The position numbers were made by a program, and so were the translations under genes. Under the pieces are notes generated by a model. That model had not been told where the DNA came from. It searched no databases and saw only the letters and a program-made list of their open reading frames with translations. DNA of 64,000 bases, from assembly GCF_013314535.1 (NCBI RefSeq), contig NZ_JABUAE010000002.1, positions 248,001-312,000 of the forward strand, written 5' to 3'. Source of the stretch: Bacillus sp. Xin1. Its GTDB lineage: Bacteria > Bacillota > Bacilli > Bacillales > Bacillaceae_G. Of this stretch, positions 1-10,260 are shown piece by piece; the stretch's first letter is position 1, and each line of letters opens with the position of its first letter.

Positions 1-452
1 ATATGGGGCTCCAGCCAGGACAAAGTGCATTTGGAATTCCGGTCCAGCATGTATTTATTGGCTCTTGTACAAATTCTCGTTTATCAGATTTAGAAATTGC
101 CGCAGCCGTTGTAAAAGGAAAAAAGGTAAAAGAAGGGGTGCGGGCACTTGTAGTACCAGGATCTAAAAGAGTACGAAAAGCCGCGATGGAAAAAGGACTG
201 CATCGTATATTTGAAGAAGCAGGGTTCGAGTGGAGAGAGCCTGGGTGTTCTATGTGTCTCGGAATGAATCCAGATCAAGTACCGGAGGGGGAACATTGTG
301 CATCTACTTCCAATCGGAATTTTGAAGGGCGACAAGGGAAGGGTGCGAGAACACATTTAGTTAGTCCTGCGATGGCAGCGGCCGCAGCACTTTATGGTCA
401 TTTCGTTGATGTGAGAAAGGAGAGTTATGATGGAGCCATTTCGTATTCATAG
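1..452 (+). CDS. leuC: 3-isopropylmalate dehydratase large subunit, C-terminal part
   Basis: LeuC pairs with LeuD to isomerise 2-isopropylmalate to 3-isopropylmalate in leucine synthesis. Only the last ~150 residues are inside the window; the reading frame runs in from the left edge, so the gene is cut by the window and not broken. Visible are GSCTNSR and [10 protein letters not shown], the aconitase-family cysteines that hold the [4Fe-4S] cluster, and the [10 protein letters not shown] and SPAMAAAAA segments typical of the family C-terminus. Its last 26 bases overlap leuD, so the two are translationally coupled. Confidence 0.97.
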   Translation, partial: MGLQPGQSAFGIPVQHVFIGSCTNSRLSDLEIAAAVVKGKKVKEGVRALVVPGSKRVRKAAMEKGLHRIFEEAGFEWREPGCSMCLGMNPDQVPEGEHCASTSNRNFEGRQGKGARTHLVSPAMAAAAALYGHFVDVRKESYDGAISYS

Positions 453-1008
453 AGGGACTGTTGCTGTACTAATGAACGATAACATTGATACAGATCAAAT
501 CATTCCAAAACAATATTTAAAGAGGATTGAAAGAACGGGTTTTGGGAAATTTTTATTCGATGAGTGGCGTTATGAGGATGACAGGCAAGAAAATTCAGAT
601 TTTCCACTAAATGAACCTGAGCGAAAAGGAGCAAGTATACTTATTACAGGTGAAAATTTTGGCTGTGGTTCATCAAGAGAGCATGCGCCATGGGCACTTG
701 CTGACTATGGGTTTCGTGTTATTATTGCGGGAGGATTTGCAGACATTTTTTATATGAATTGTACGAAAAATGGCATGCTGCCAATCGTTATGGAAAAAGA
801 AATGCGTGAAAAACTAGCAGCTGTTGATCCAAGAGATGTCATAGAAGTTGATTTAGAGAATGAAGTGATTATGACTTCGCTACATCGTTTTCATTTTACA
901 ATTGAAACGATGTGGAAAGAAAAGCTATTAAGTGGCTTAGATGAAATTGGAATCACGCTTCAATATGAACGAAAAATTCAAGAATATGAACAAAAAATAG
1001 CTCGCTAA
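427..1008 (+). CDS. leuD: 3-isopropylmalate dehydratase small subunit
   Basis: Small (swivel domain) subunit that completes the LeuCD isomerase. The 193-residue length is normal. Family motifs are present: [11 protein letters not shown] near the N-terminus and [17 protein letters not shown] around residues 75-90. The start lies inside the end of leuC behind AAAGGAGAG. Last gene of the leucine operon: a terminator hairpin begins at its stop codon. Confidence 0.98.
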   Translation: MMEPFRIHRGTVAVLMNDNIDTDQIIPKQYLKRIERTGFGKFLFDEWRYEDDRQENSDFPLNEPERKGASILITGENFGCGSSREHAPWALADYGFRVIIAGGFADIFYMNCTKNGMLPIVMEKEMREKLAAVDPRDVIEVDLENEVIMTSLHRFHFTIETMWKEKLLSGLDEIGITLQYERKIQEYEQKIAR

Positions 1009-1030
1009 TTTTTTAGCGAGCTGTCATAAA
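999..1030 (+). terminator. terminator after leuD
   Basis: Inverted repeat AGCTCGCTA / TAGCGAGCT around a short T-rich loop, overlapping the leuD stop codon. The tail is A-rich with few T, so it may be moderate in strength. It separates the leu and his operons. Confidence 0.7.
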
Positions 1031-1056
1031 AAAATACATATAAGGTTCTAATTGTA

Positions 1057-1085
1057 TTTACATTCTGAATTTTGTGTTATATACT
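1057..1085 (+). promoter_or_regulatory. sigma-A promoter of the his operon
   Basis: TTTACA (1057-1062), a 17-base spacer and TATACT (1080-1085). A start near 1092 would give a transcript that begins just ahead of the His leader peptide. Assigned by consensus match and position. Confidence 0.7.
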
Positions 1086-1113
1086 ATGTGAAAACAAGAG
1101 GAGAAAGGGAGTA

Positions 1114-1173
1114 ATGATTATGTTCACAGTACAATCTATTAATATGCTTACACAACTACATCATCATACATAA
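1114..1173 (+). CDS. his operon leader peptide (three consecutive His)
   Basis: A 19-codon ORF reading MIMFTVQSINMLTQLHHHT, behind AGAGGAGAAAGGGAG. The second ATG (1120) is as well placed for the ribosome site as the first. Three adjacent CAT codons at 1159-1167 lie just before the stop codon at 1171-1173, immediately ahead of a set of mutually exclusive hairpins and an intrinsic terminator, and the next gene is hisZ. This is the arrangement expected of a regulatory leader peptide sensing charged tRNA-His. Translation is inferred, not shown. Confidence 0.75.
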   Translation: MIMFTVQSINMLTQLHHHT

Positions 1174-1278
1174 ACCCTTGAACCTAGCGTGAACAACGTG
1201 TAGGTACAAGGGTTATTCCCGTTGTACCTACACCCTAAAAAAGGGCCTTGTAGGTATTTTTTCTACAAGGCCCTTTTT
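1174..1278 (+). promoter_or_regulatory. his attenuator: alternative hairpins and terminator
   Basis: Five segments can pair in chain. A 1174-1189 pairs with B 1197-1213. B 1198-1209 pairs perfectly over 12 bp with C 1222-1233. C 1225-1236 pairs with D 1242-1256. D 1243-1253 pairs perfectly over 11 bp with E 1263-1273, followed by a T run (terminator). A ribosome stalled at the His codons should end just before A, leaving A:B and then C:D to form, which blocks the terminator. A ribosome reaching the stop codon should cover A, leaving B:C and the terminator to form. The pairings are read directly; the mechanism is inferred. Confidence 0.75.
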
Positions 1279-1359
1279 ATTTTGTTCGTGATTGCTATGG
1301 TAGACCATACACTAAAAGGGGAAGTTTACTGATGAGAGCTTAAAGGAGTGTGAATCGGT

Positions 1360-2622
1360 ATGACAAAATGGAAGCGAGCAAATCCAGATGGAACAAGAGA
1401 TTATGTATTTGAAGAGTGTACGTTAATAGAAGAAGTTGAACAAAAATTACGACGTACTTTTTTAGAAAGGGGTTATGAAGAAATTCGGACACCAACGATT
1501 GAATTTTATGATGTTTTTGCTTTTCGTAATAGGCCGATAGATGAAGAGAAAATGTATAAGTTTTTTGATCAGCAAGGGCGGATTATTGTTTTGAGACCTG
1601 ATATGACAATTCCTCTAGCAAGGGTAATGGGAACGCTCAGAGAGGATTTGGCTCTGAAGCTAACATATAGCGGGAATGTATTTCGAGCAAACGAATCATT
1701 ATCTGGAAAATACAATGAAATCATTCAAACAGGGATTGAAATCATCGGAATTAATAATATACGTGCTGAAATTGAATGTATCGTCAGTGCAATCCATGCT
1801 CTTCAAGCTGTAGGAATTCAATCTTTTACAATAGAATTAGGGCAAGTTCAGTTATATAAGTGTATTGTTAAAAAATTATCATTTGGAGAAGAAGAGGAGT
1901 CGCTCTTACGTACGTATATTGAAAGTAAAAACTATGCAGAGCTATCCCGTTTTTTACAAGAAAAGAATTTAGATCGAAGTGATGAAACGGTACAGTTACT
2001 TGAAAAGTTACCAAGGTTATTCGGAAAACTTGAAGTGATTAAAGAAGCGGAAAAGCTCGCTTCAAATCATGAGATGAAGCAAGCAATTATGCGGGTAAAA
2101 GAAATCTATAAAACGATTGAAAAATTAGGATATGGTTCATATATATCAATTGATCTCGGGATGATTCAACATTTGCATTATTATACAGGAGTTATTTTTA
2201 GAGGGTATATATATGATGTTGGAGGAGAAATCGTTAGTGGCGGAAGATATGATGAATTGCTTGGTAATTTTGGAGAACCAATGCCAGCGGTTGGGTTAGC
2301 TGTACAAGTAAATCAAATTGTACGGACATTACAAGAACAGCAAAAACCATTCCAGCGAAAAAATTTAGATATGATTATTCATTATTCTTTGGAAATGATA
2401 GCTGAAGCAGAAAGGTTACGTGGATTACTGCAGAAAGATGGATGGAAAGTAGAATTATCTATGTTTGAGAATTTACAAGATACATTTCAGTTTGCAAAGA
2501 AGAATGGAATTATAAAAGTAATTGAAGCGACTGGAAAAGCATTAGTGGAATATGTGTGGAAAGAAAAATGGGTCATACAGAAAGAAGGAGAAACTTCATG
2601 CGTAACATTCAAATTGCGTTAA
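1360..2622 (+). CDS. hisZ: ATP phosphoribosyltransferase regulatory subunit
   Basis: HisRS-like regulatory subunit required by short-form HisG; together they catalyse the first step of histidine synthesis and give feedback inhibition. 420 residues, the family length. Class II synthetase-like features include the N-terminal [11 protein letters not shown] segment, [12 protein letters not shown] near residue 80, and [18 protein letters not shown] near residue 290. It has no anticodon-binding domain of a true HisRS. First gene of the his operon; its 3' end overlaps hisG by 25 bases. Confidence 0.96.
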   Translation: MTKWKRANPDGTRDYVFEECTLIEEVEQKLRRTFLERGYEEIRTPTIEFYDVFAFRNRPIDEEKMYKFFDQQGRIIVLRPDMTIPLARVMGTLREDLALKLTYSGNVFRANESLSGKYNEIIQTGIEIIGINNIRAEIECIVSAIHALQAVGIQSFTIELGQVQLYKCIVKKLSFGEEEESLLRTYIESKNYAELSRFLQEKNLDRSDETVQLLEKLPRLFGKLEVIKEAEKLASNHEMKQAIMRVKEIYKTIEKLGYGSYISIDLGMIQHLHYYTGVIFRGYIYDVGGEIVSGGRYDELLGNFGEPMPAVGLAVQVNQIVRTLQEQQKPFQRKNLDMIIHYSLEMIAEAERLRGLLQKDGWKVELSMFENLQDTFQFAKKNGIIKVIEATGKALVEYVWKEKWVIQKEGETSCVTFKLR

Positions 2623-3233
2623 CGAAGGGGAGACTGGAGAAACATGTCATTCCGCTATTTGAAAAAATTGGGATCGATTGTTCGGAATTGATGGATAAAG
2701 GAAGGAAGCTTGTATTCCAAAGCGCTAGTTCGAACGTTTCCTTTATTCTAGTGAAAGCAGTTGATGTTGCAACGTATGTAGAGCATGGCGTTGCAGACAT
2801 TGGGATTGTCGGAAAAGATATTTTAATGGAATATGAGAAAGATATATATGAAATGGTGGATTTAGGTGTAGGGTGTTGTAAGTTCTGTGTTGCCTCTATT
2901 CCAGCATATAATCCGAAAGGCTATCGAAAAAAGAGAATTGCTACAAAGTATCCACATATTACTTCTAACTATTTTCGAGAAAAAGGAGAAGATGTAGAGA
3001 TTATAAAAATAGAAGGTTCTGTGGAAATAGCTCCATTGCTAGGGTTAGCAGATGCAATCGTTGATATTGTAGAGACAGGAAAAACATTACAAGAAAATGG
3101 GTTGATTGTATTTGAAGAAATGTATCCAATATCTGCTCGAATGATTGTGAATAAAGCAGCTTTAAAAACAAAAAAAGACGAAATATTCTATATTATCAAT
3201 AAAATGGAGCGTGCAATTACTGTATCTAAATAA
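2598..3233 (+). CDS. hisG: ATP phosphoribosyltransferase catalytic subunit, short form
   Basis: Condenses ATP and PRPP, the committed step of histidine synthesis. 211 residues from the ATG at 2598, which sits 7 bases after AAGGAG and gives the conserved N-terminus [16 protein letters not shown]; an in-frame upstream extension to 2556 has no support. The short length (no C-terminal regulatory domain) matches dependence on HisZ. The PRPP loop [21 protein letters not shown] is visible near residues 140-160. Overlaps hisZ. Confidence 0.97.
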   Translation: MRNIQIALTKGRLEKHVIPLFEKIGIDCSELMDKGRKLVFQSASSNVSFILVKAVDVATYVEHGVADIGIVGKDILMEYEKDIYEMVDLGVGCCKFCVASIPAYNPKGYRKKRIATKYPHITSNYFREKGEDVEIIKIEGSVEIAPLLGLADAIVDIVETGKTLQENGLIVFEEMYPISARMIVNKAALKTKKDEIFYIINKMERAITVSK

Positions 3234-3249
3234 AAAAGGAGGGATTGTC

Positions 3250-4539
3250 ATGGAGGTTATTTATAAAGATTATACGGAAGCGCTGAAGAGAATAAAGCAG
3301 CTCAGAGAGCAGGCTAATATAATAGAAGAAACTATACAATTACGTGTAAGAGAAATTGTTGAACAAGTGAGAGAAAGGAAAGATGAAGCACTAATTTCTT
3401 ATACAAAAACCTTTGATGGTGCCAAGATAACACAGTTTCACGTTACAAAAGAAGAAATCGAAAAAGCGAATAAATATGTAGATATTTCATTTCTAGAAGC
3501 ATTGCAAGAAGCAAAGAAAAACATCATTTCATACCATGAAAAACAAAAAAGACAATCCTTTGTAGATTGTGAAAATGAAGGTGTGATTCGTGGGCAATTA
3601 ATTAGACCGTTACAAACAGTTGGTGTATATGTGCCAGGAGGAACGGCATCTTATCCTTCATCTGTACTCATGAATGTATTACCTGCCAAAATTGCAGGTG
3701 TTCAGAAAGTTATCATGGTTACACCACCGGGAAAAGAGGGGATAGATCCTCATATTTTAGCAGCTGCTGAAATTGCCGGTGTAGACGAAATCTATACAGT
3801 AGGTGGAGCGCAAGCTATTGCAGCGTTAGCATATGGAACGGAATCGATTCCGAAAGTCGATAAAATTGTCGGTCCGGGGAATATATATGTGGCTTTTGCA
3901 AAACGTGAGGTGTTTGGAGCGGTTCATATTGATATGATTGCAGGTCCATCTGAAATCGTCGTAATTGCTGATAAAACGGGGAATGCATCTTTTATCGCAG
4001 CAGATTTGTTATCTCAAGCCGAACATGATGTGAGAGCAACAGCGATTTGTATTACAACTTGTACCGAATTGGCTAAAGAGATAGAAAGCGAAATAAAAGT
4101 ACAACTCCAGGCATTACCAAGAAGGGAAATAGCTCGTGAATCAATAGAAAGAAATGGAGCAGTTCTCGTCGTTCCTTCACTAGAGGATGCGTTTCAATTG
4201 TCGAATGAGATAGCACCAGAGCATTTAGAGTTACACATCAATGAACCGATGAATGCCTTGGGCTATATTAAACATGCTGGTTCGATTTTTATTGGTCCAT
4301 ATGCCCCAGAACCGCTTGGAGATTATTTTGCAGGCCCAAATCATGTACTGCCAACAAGTGGAACGGCACGTTTCTTTTCGCCCTTATCAGTAGATGATTT
4401 TGTGAAGAAATCAAGCTTTGTATCATACACGAAAGAGGCGTTACAAAACGTTCAACATCATATTACAACACTCGCGGATAAAGAGGGATTACATGCACAT
4501 GCAAGAGCAATTCAAATTCGGTTTGAGGAGGAGGAATAA
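3250..4539 (+). CDS. hisD: histidinol dehydrogenase
   Basis: Zinc enzyme oxidising histidinol to histidine through histidinal, the last two steps. 429 residues from the ATG at 3250 behind AAAAGGAGGG; the open frame upstream is an extension without its own ribosome site. Signature segments are [42 protein letters not shown] and IAPEHLELH, carrying the zinc and catalytic residues. The stop overlaps the hisB start (TAATG). Confidence 0.98.
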   Translation: MEVIYKDYTEALKRIKQLREQANIIEETIQLRVREIVEQVRERKDEALISYTKTFDGAKITQFHVTKEEIEKANKYVDISFLEALQEAKKNIISYHEKQKRQSFVDCENEGVIRGQLIRPLQTVGVYVPGGTASYPSSVLMNVLPAKIAGVQKVIMVTPPGKEGIDPHILAAAEIAGVDEIYTVGGAQAIAALAYGTESIPKVDKIVGPGNIYVAFAKREVFGAVHIDMIAGPSEIVVIADKTGNASFIAADLLSQAEHDVRATAICITTCTELAKEIESEIKVQLQALPRREIARESIERNGAVLVVPSLEDAFQLSNEIAPEHLELHINEPMNALGYIKHAGSIFIGPYAPEPLGDYFAGPNHVLPTSGTARFFSPLSVDDFVKKSSFVSYTKEALQNVQHHITTLADKEGLHAHARAIQIRFEEEE

Positions 4540-5123
4540 TGCGCGAAGCAAGTCAAATACGAGGAACGACAGAAACAAAAATTAAACTGAGTTTACAACT
4601 AGATGAAAGTACAAACGTTTCAATTCAAACGGGTGTTGGTTTCTTTGATCATATGTTAACTTTGTTTGCGAAGCACGGCCGATTTGGTTTGCAAATTGAA
4701 GCAGAGGGTGATGTATTTGTTGACGCTCATCATACTGTTGAAGACGTTGGGATTGTGCTTGGAAACTGTTTGAAAGAAGTATTGCAAAATAAGGAAGGTA
4801 TTAACCGCTATGGATCGGCATATGTACCAATGGATGAAGCGTTAGGTTTTGCTGCGATTGATATAAGCGGTAGATCTTATCTTGTGTTTCAAGGTGAACT
4901 GAAGAATCCTAAGTTAGGAGATTTTGATACAGAGCTGACAGAGGAATTTTTCAGAGCGGTTGCGCATGCGGCGAATATAACGCTACATGTCCGCATTTTA
5001 TATGGAAGTAATACGCATCACAAAATTGAAGCGTTATTTAAAGCATTTGGGCGTGCATTGCGCGAAGCAGTAGACAAAAATGAAAAAATTGTTGGTGTAA
5101 ATTCTACGAAAGGACTGTTGTAA
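4539..5123 (+). CDS. hisB: imidazoleglycerol-phosphate dehydratase
   Basis: Mn-dependent dehydration of IGP to imidazole-acetol phosphate. 194 residues, monofunctional; there is no N-terminal phosphatase domain as in enterobacterial HisB, which fits the separate phosphatase gene at the operon end. Metal-binding motifs: FFDHML near residue 36, [11 protein letters not shown] near 64, [27 protein letters not shown] near 145-170. Confidence 0.98.
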   Translation: MREASQIRGTTETKIKLSLQLDESTNVSIQTGVGFFDHMLTLFAKHGRFGLQIEAEGDVFVDAHHTVEDVGIVLGNCLKEVLQNKEGINRYGSAYVPMDEALGFAAIDISGRSYLVFQGELKNPKLGDFDTELTEEFFRAVAHAANITLHVRILYGSNTHHKIEALFKAFGRALREAVDKNEKIVGVNSTKGLL

Positions 5124-5753
5124 TTGATTGCCATTGTAGATTATGGGATGGGGAATATTCGTAGTGTTGAACAAGCGTTAACACGTATTGGGGCTGAGCA
5201 TATTGTAACAGATGATAAAGAAAGAATATTACAAAGTGACGGTGTGATCTTACCGGGAGTTGGAGCTTTTCCAAAAGCAATGATTGCCCTGCAGGAAAAA
5301 GATCTTGTTTCAGTGATGCAAGAAATTGGGAGGCAAGAGAAACCGCTCCTTGGAATTTGTTTAGGGATGCAACTTTTATTTGAAGAGAGTGAAGAGATAG
5401 AGAGAACAAAAGGTTTAGGTTTGTTACCTGGAATGATCAGAAAGCTGGAAGTTCCTTATAAAATACCGCACATGGGCTGGAATCAATTAAAGAAGAAGCG
5501 GGAAATTGAGTTGTGGAATGGAGTTGAAGATGGTTCGTTTGTGTATTATGTTCATTCTTATTATGCAGATTGTCCAGCTGAGGTTGTATGTGGCAGTAGC
5601 GACTATGAGATTGATATTCCAGGATTTGTTGCGAAAGGGAATATATTTGGAGCGCAGTTTCACCCTGAAAAAAGTGGTGATATCGGGATACAAATATTAA
5701 GAAATTTTAAAGGAGTGGTAGAATCATGGAAATCTTCCCAGCTATCGATTTAA
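5124..5753 (+). CDS. hisH: imidazole glycerol phosphate synthase, glutaminase subunit
   Basis: Class I glutamine amidotransferase delivering ammonia to HisF. 209 residues beginning at a TTG directly after the hisB stop; the N-terminus [14 protein letters not shown] confirms it. Nucleophile Cys in [11 protein letters not shown] (near residue 80) and the His/Glu pair in AQFHPEKSG near 185 complete the triad. Overlaps hisA by 28 bases. Confidence 0.97.
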   Translation: MIAIVDYGMGNIRSVEQALTRIGAEHIVTDDKERILQSDGVILPGVGAFPKAMIALQEKDLVSVMQEIGRQEKPLLGICLGMQLLFEESEEIERTKGLGLLPGMIRKLEVPYKIPHMGWNQLKKKREIELWNGVEDGSFVYYVHSYYADCPAEVVCGSSDYEIDIPGFVAKGNIFGAQFHPEKSGDIGIQILRNFKGVVESWKSSQLSI

Positions 5754-6445
5754 AACAAGGACGATGTGTTAGGCTGTATCAAGGAGAATTTCAAAAGGAA
5801 ACGGTTATGAATGAAAATCCAGTTGCTCAAGCGTTATTGTTTGAAAAGTTAGGAGCAAGAACGTTGCACATTGTTGACCTTGATGGAGCGGTTGCTGGTC
5901 AATCAATGAATCTTTCCGTAATTGAAGATATATGTAAAGCGGTTCGGATTCCGGTTCAAGTAGGCGGAGGAATACGTTCTATTGAAACAATTGAAATGTT
6001 ACTGTCAGTAGGAGTAGAAAAGGTTATTTTAGGAACGGCAGCATTGTATGATCGCCCTTTTTTAGAAGAAGCAGTTCGTTTATATGGAGAAAACATTGTT
6101 GTTGGTATTGATGCGAAAAATGGTTACGTTGCAACGAGAGGTTGGTTAGATGTGTCTGAAATTTCTTACATTGAACTTGCAAAGAAAATGGAGAGTACCG
6201 GTGTACAAACAATCATTTTTACCGATATTGCAAAAGACGGTACGTTAGAGGGACCAAATTTTGAGCAATTACAATTACTACAGACGGCCGTGGACATTCG
6301 CATTGTTGCATCGGGCGGAGTTTGCTCATTGCAAGATGTACAGAAATTAAAAGATATGAATGTATATGGCGTTATTATCGGAAAAGCGTTATATGAAAAA
6401 ACAATTGATTTAGAAGAGGCATTGCAGGTGACCAAGATATGTTAA
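5726..6445 (+). CDS. hisA: ProFAR isomerase
   Basis: Isomerises ProFAR to PRFAR by an Amadori rearrangement. 239 residues, (beta-alpha)8 barrel with the repeated half-barrel phosphate sites seen in GGGIRS (near 80) and ASGGV (near 192). Catalytic Asp in [14 protein letters not shown] at the N-terminus and in [14 protein letters not shown] near 165. Start behind AAAGGAGTGG inside hisH. Confidence 0.97.
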   Translation: MEIFPAIDLKQGRCVRLYQGEFQKETVMNENPVAQALLFEKLGARTLHIVDLDGAVAGQSMNLSVIEDICKAVRIPVQVGGGIRSIETIEMLLSVGVEKVILGTAALYDRPFLEEAVRLYGENIVVGIDAKNGYVATRGWLDVSEISYIELAKKMESTGVQTIIFTDIAKDGTLEGPNFEQLQLLQTAVDIRIVASGGVCSLQDVQKLKDMNVYGVIIGKALYEKTIDLEEALQVTKIC

Positions 6446-7197
6446 CGAAGCGAATCATTCCATGTTTAGATGTAAAAGCTGGGCGTGTTGTAAAGGGTGT
6501 GAATTTTGTAGGACTACAAGATGTAGGGGATCCCGTTGAAATAGCCGATTTATACAATCAAGCAGGTGCAGATGAAATTGTTTTTTTAGATATCACTGCT
6601 ACGCATGAAGGAAGAAAAACGATTGTGGATGTTGTAGAGAGAGCGGCGGCAAAAGTGTTTATTCCACTTACAGTTGGAGGTGGCATTTCATCGGTTCAAG
6701 ATATGTATACGTTACTAAGAGCAGGTGCGGACAAAATTTCAATTAACTCAGCTGCAGTGCGAAATCCAAAGTTAATTCAGGAGGGAGCCGAACATTTCGG
6801 TTCGCAATGTATTGTGGTCGCAATTGATGCAAGAGAAGTAAAAGAAAATAAGTGGAATGTATATGTAAACGGTGGACGGATTGATACGGGAGTCGATGCT
6901 GTACAATGGGCAAAACAGGTAGAACAATTAGGTGCTGGCGAAATTTTACTTACGAGTATGGATGCAGATGGGACGAAGGATGGCTATGACCTTCGTTTAA
7001 CAGAAACAATTTCACAAGTTGTTTCAATTCCAGTTATTGCGTCAGGGGGGGGTGGCAGCGCTGAGCATATTGTAAAGGTGTTTCAAAAAACGTCAGTAAA
7101 TGCTGCATTAGCAGCCTCTATTTTTCACTATGGTGAGGCAACCATTCAAGAGGTGAAGCGAAAATTACAAGGAGCGAAGATTGAGGTGAGATTATGA
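6439..7197 (+). CDS. hisF: imidazole glycerol phosphate synthase, cyclase subunit
   Basis: With HisH converts PRFAR to IGP and AICAR. 252 residues, (beta-alpha)8 barrel. N-terminal [19 protein letters not shown] with the catalytic Asp, GGGISS near 82, [15 protein letters not shown] near 172 and [10 protein letters not shown] near 202. Overlaps hisA and hisI by a few bases, typical of coupled his genes. Confidence 0.98.
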   Translation: MLTKRIIPCLDVKAGRVVKGVNFVGLQDVGDPVEIADLYNQAGADEIVFLDITATHEGRKTIVDVVERAAAKVFIPLTVGGGISSVQDMYTLLRAGADKISINSAAVRNPKLIQEGAEHFGSQCIVVAIDAREVKENKWNVYVNGGRIDTGVDAVQWAKQVEQLGAGEILLTSMDADGTKDGYDLRLTETISQVVSIPVIASGGGGSAEHIVKVFQKTSVNAALAASIFHYGEATIQEVKRKLQGAKIEVRL

Positions 7198-7499
7198 TAC
7201 CTGATTTCTCAAAGGGATTGTTGCCGGCTATTGTGGTAGAAGAAGAAACAAAAGAAGTTTTGATGTTAGCATATATGAATGAAGAAGCGTATAAAAAAAC
7301 GTTAGAAACGAAGAAAACATGGTTTTATTCGCGTTCCCGGCAAGCATTATGGAATAAAGGGGAAACGTCAGGGCACGTGCAGTATGTTCAATCACTCTAT
7401 TTAGATTGTGATCAAGATTCGATTGTAATTATTGTTAAGCAAGTAGGACCAGCTTGTCACACAGGAAAGAAAACATGCTTTCATTATAAGATCATATAA
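7194..7499 (+). CDS. hisI: phosphoribosyl-AMP cyclohydrolase
   Basis: Opens the purine ring of PR-AMP. 101 residues, cyclohydrolase domain only. Metal and zinc residues are in [20 protein letters not shown] and the WNKGETSGH segment. In many bacteria this domain is fused to HisE; here the two are separate genes 13 bases apart. ATGA overlap with hisF. Confidence 0.97.
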   Translation: MIPDFSKGLLPAIVVEEETKEVLMLAYMNEEAYKKTLETKKTWFYSRSRQALWNKGETSGHVQYVQSLYLDCDQDSIVIIVKQVGPACHTGKKTCFHYKII

Positions 7500-7512
7500 G
7501 GGGGAACTGAAG

Positions 7513-7836
7513 GTGGGAGACGTACTGAAGTCGTTATATGAAATAATTCAAATACGGAAAGAAAATCCAATTTCGGAATCATATACAAATTATTTATTTA
7601 TAAAAGGTGAAGATAAAATTTTGAAAAAAATAGGAGAAGAATGTACAGAAGTTGTAATAGCTGCAAAAAATGATAATAAAGAAGAGCTTGTAAAAGAAAT
7701 GGTCGATGTCATCTATCACTGTTTTGTTTTATTAGTTGAAAAAAATGTTTCGTTAGAAGATGTGTTAGAAGAAGTGAAGGAGAGACAAGGGAAGCTCTCA
7801 AAAATAGGGGGACGAAAAGAAATTGATACGTTATAA
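7513..7836 (+). CDS. hisE: phosphoribosyl-ATP pyrophosphatase
   Basis: Hydrolyses PR-ATP to PR-AMP and PPi, step two of the pathway. 107 residues, MazG-like all-alpha fold with metal motifs EECTEV and KEMVDVIYH. Starts at GTG 7513, following GGGGAACTGAAG. Confidence 0.95.
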   Translation: MGDVLKSLYEIIQIRKENPISESYTNYLFIKGEDKILKKIGEECTEVVIAAKNDNKEELVKEMVDVIYHCFVLLVEKNVSLEDVLEEVKERQGKLSKIGGRKEIDTL

Positions 7837-7848
7837 GGGGGAGAGCGT

Positions 7849-8871
7849 ATGAAAGTAGATTATCACCTTCATTTAGAAGAGGGACCGTATTCGCTAGGCT
7901 GGCTGGCGAGAATAAATGAATCGATAGAATATTTTCAACCACTCAAAGAAGAAAAACATTCTATGAAGTGGCTTATGAAAACACAAGAACGTTTAAAAAA
8001 ACGTGTGGAAGAAGGTCCATTTACAGCAGAATGGATTGATTTTTATTTAGAAGAAGCGTTGCGAAAAGGAATAAAAGAAGTGGGGATTGTTGATCACTTA
8101 TATCGTTTTTATGAGGCAAAGGAGTACTACGAAAAATATGTGGATATTAGTGATTCAAAGCTGGGTTATTTGCAGAAAGAATGGTTAGATCAAGTGCGAG
8201 TAACATCGATTCACGATTTTACAAAGGCAATCCAAGAAGCAAAAGAGCGGTGGGAAAAACAGGGAGTCGTGCTGCGCCTCGGGATTGAAGCTGATTATTT
8301 TATTGGTGGCGAGCAAGAACTAGAAGATTTATTAACATTAGGTGATTGGGATTACGTCATTGGATCGGTACATTTTATTGAAGGGTGGGGATTTGATAAC
8401 CCAGATACGAAAGAATATTTTGAAAACCATGAGTTGAATGAATTATATGATGTGTTTTTTGAAACAGTGGAAAAAGCAATTCATTCCAAGTTATTTGATA
8501 TTGTAGCTCATCTTGATAATATAAAAGTATTTAATTATCGATTAGATGAAAATGTACAGATTCCTTATTACGAAAGAATTGCTCAGGCATTAGTAGAGAC
8601 AAATACAGCAACGGAGGTAAATGCAGGGTTATATTATCGTTATCCTGTTCGAGAAATGTGTCCAAGTCCACTTTATTTGCAAGTATTGGCAAAGCATAAA
8701 GTACCTATTACTCTTTCATCAGATGCTCATTATCCAAATGATTTAGGAAATTATGTTTGGGAAAATGTGAAAACATTACGTAATCATGGTATTTCTCATG
8801 TTGCTACATTTGAAAAACGGATGAGGAAGATGCAAAGGATAGAAAATGAACCGACAACTGTTTCAACGTAA
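7849..8871 (+). CDS. hisJ: histidinol-phosphatase, PHP family
   Basis: Dephosphorylates histidinol phosphate, the step not covered by the monofunctional HisB. 340 residues. PHP metal-binding motifs are visible: DYHLHLEEG at the N-terminus, GIVDHLYRF near 77, GSVHFIEGWGF near 173, DIVAHLDNIK near 220 and SSDAHYPNDLG near 300. Last gene of the his operon, following hisE by 12 bases with GGGGGAGAG. Longer than the B. subtilis enzyme (268 residues), a group-typical form. Confidence 0.93.
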   Translation: MKVDYHLHLEEGPYSLGWLARINESIEYFQPLKEEKHSMKWLMKTQERLKKRVEEGPFTAEWIDFYLEEALRKGIKEVGIVDHLYRFYEAKEYYEKYVDISDSKLGYLQKEWLDQVRVTSIHDFTKAIQEAKERWEKQGVVLRLGIEADYFIGGEQELEDLLTLGDWDYVIGSVHFIEGWGFDNPDTKEYFENHELNELYDVFFETVEKAIHSKLFDIVAHLDNIKVFNYRLDENVQIPYYERIAQALVETNTATEVNAGLYYRYPVREMCPSPLYLQVLAKHKVPITLSSDAHYPNDLGNYVWENVKTLRNHGISHVATFEKRMRKMQRIENEPTTVST

Positions 8872-8939
8872 AAATGATTTTGTGATGAAAACCTTTCTTT
8901 TTGTTCAAAATAAGAAGGAATGATAAAGGAGGGTTTGAA

Positions 8940-9104
8940 ATGCAAAAACAACAAAATAAACAGAACTTACAAGTGACGAATCAAAGCTATACTTCCCAAA
9001 CGAACGAGGAAGTCAATTCTGTAACCCAAGAACAAATTAGTGATACGGTTGCAGAAGGGACAATTGATGCAAAACTTGAAAAGCAATCGAGTGAAGAACA
9101 ATAA
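8940..9104 (+). CDS. small hydrophilic protein, unknown
   Basis: 54 residues from the ATG at 8940 behind AAAGGAGGG. Very rich in Gln, Asn, Ser, Thr and Glu with almost no large hydrophobic residues, so probably unfolded in isolation. Composition is reminiscent of small spore proteins, but the gamma-SASP repeat and the alpha/beta-SASP motifs are absent, so no function is assigned. It lies between the his operon and the next gene and is followed by a terminator. Confidence 0.6.
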   Translation: MQKQQNKQNLQVTNQSYTSQTNEEVNSVTQEQISDTVAEGTIDAKLEKQSSEEQ

Positions 9105-9106
9105 GT

Positions 9107-9136
9107 AAAAAGGGGAGATAAATATCTCCTCTTTTC
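9107..9136 (+). terminator. terminator after small hydrophilic gene
   Basis: AAAAGGGGAGATA / TATCTCCTCTTTT hairpin with T-rich tail. It closes either the small gene or his readthrough. Confidence 0.75.
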
Positions 9137-9255
9137 TTATGAGAAAAAGTGTCAGTTTTCAGAACTATAATCAAATTCCTTGGCTTTTTTAACTTAGATT
9201 TCTTACAATATAATATAGGGAAATTCCTATTTTTTAATAGAAGAGGTGCTTGGTA

Positions 9256-10227
9256 ATGGCAAAAATATTAGTAGCAGGAAAAATTCCAGAAATCGGACTT
9301 AGACTATTACAAAATTATGATGTAGAAATGTATGATAAAGAAGAATTAATTAGTGCCGAAGAATTAGTAAAGCGGGTTCAGGATAAAGATGCACTGTTAA
9401 GCTTACTTTCTACAAAAGTAACAAAAGAAGTCATTGATGCAGCGCCTGATTTGAAAATTATTGCTAACTATGGTGCAGGTTACGATAACATTGATTACAC
9501 GTACGCAGCAGAAAAAGGAATTGCGGTTACAAATACACCGAAAGTTTCAACAGAAGCAACAGCAGAGTTAACATTTGCCCTTCTTTTAGCGGCTGCAAGG
9601 CGAATTCCAGAAGGAGATACATTATGTCGTACAGTGGGATTTAATGGCTGGGCACCACTCTTTTTCCTCGGACGAGAAGTATATGGAAAGACAATTGGGG
9701 TTATCGGTCTTGGAGAAATTGGAAAAGCTGTTGCGAAACGTGCAAAAGCATTTGGAATGAATATTATTTACACCGGCCCAAATCGTAAGCCAGAGGATGA
9801 GAACGAATTGGAAGCAACGTATGTAACGTTAGAAGAACTGTTACAAACAGCAGATTTTATTACGATTAATTGCGCGTATAATCCGAGTCTCCATCATATG
9901 ATTGATGAAGAACAATTTAAAATAATGAAGAAAACGGCGTATATTATAAACGCAGCACGTGGTCCGATTATGAACGAATTAGCGCTTGCTTATGCGTTAG
10001 AAACAAATGAAATTGAGGGAGCAGCCCTTGATGTATTTGAGTTTGAACCGAAAATTACAGAGAAATTAAAGGGATTAAAAAATGTTGTTCTAACTCCACA
10101 TGTTGGAAATGCAACGTTTGAAACGCGTGATGCCATGGCTGAAATGGCAGTGCGCAACATTTTAGCTGTATTAGAAGGAGAAGAATCATTAACGCCTGTA
10201 AATCAAAAGGAGTTAGTGACAAAATAA
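9256..10227 (+). CDS. D-2-hydroxyacid dehydrogenase (NAD-dependent)
   Basis: Glyoxylate/hydroxypyruvate reductase type enzyme reducing 2-oxoacids to D-2-hydroxyacids. 323 residues from the ATG at 9256, spaced 9 bases from AGAGG; a TTG six bases upstream would sit too close. Rossmann motif GVIGLGEIGKAVAKRAKAFG near 150-168; catalytic Arg in INAARGPIMNE, Glu in the DVFEFEP region and His in TPHVGNATFETR. The exact substrate cannot be read from sequence. Confidence 0.93.
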   Translation: MAKILVAGKIPEIGLRLLQNYDVEMYDKEELISAEELVKRVQDKDALLSLLSTKVTKEVIDAAPDLKIIANYGAGYDNIDYTYAAEKGIAVTNTPKVSTEATAELTFALLLAAARRIPEGDTLCRTVGFNGWAPLFFLGREVYGKTIGVIGLGEIGKAVAKRAKAFGMNIIYTGPNRKPEDENELEATYVTLEELLQTADFITINCAYNPSLHHMIDEEQFKIMKKTAYIINAARGPIMNELALAYALETNEIEGAALDVFEFEPKITEKLKGLKNVVLTPHVGNATFETRDAMAEMAVRNILAVLEGEESLTPVNQKELVTK

Positions 10228-10260
10228 AGAAAAACCTTCCAATGTGGAAGGTTTTTCTTT
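10227..10260 (+). terminator. bidirectional terminator
   Basis: AAGAAAAACCTTCC / GGAAGGTTTTTCTT hairpin between the convergent dehydrogenase and pssA genes, with T runs on both strands. Confidence 0.9.

Noticed and set aside
1360-2622. Histidyl-tRNA synthetase
   Set aside because: Class II-like core is present, but the C-terminal anticodon-binding domain is absent and a short hisG follows, so this is HisZ.
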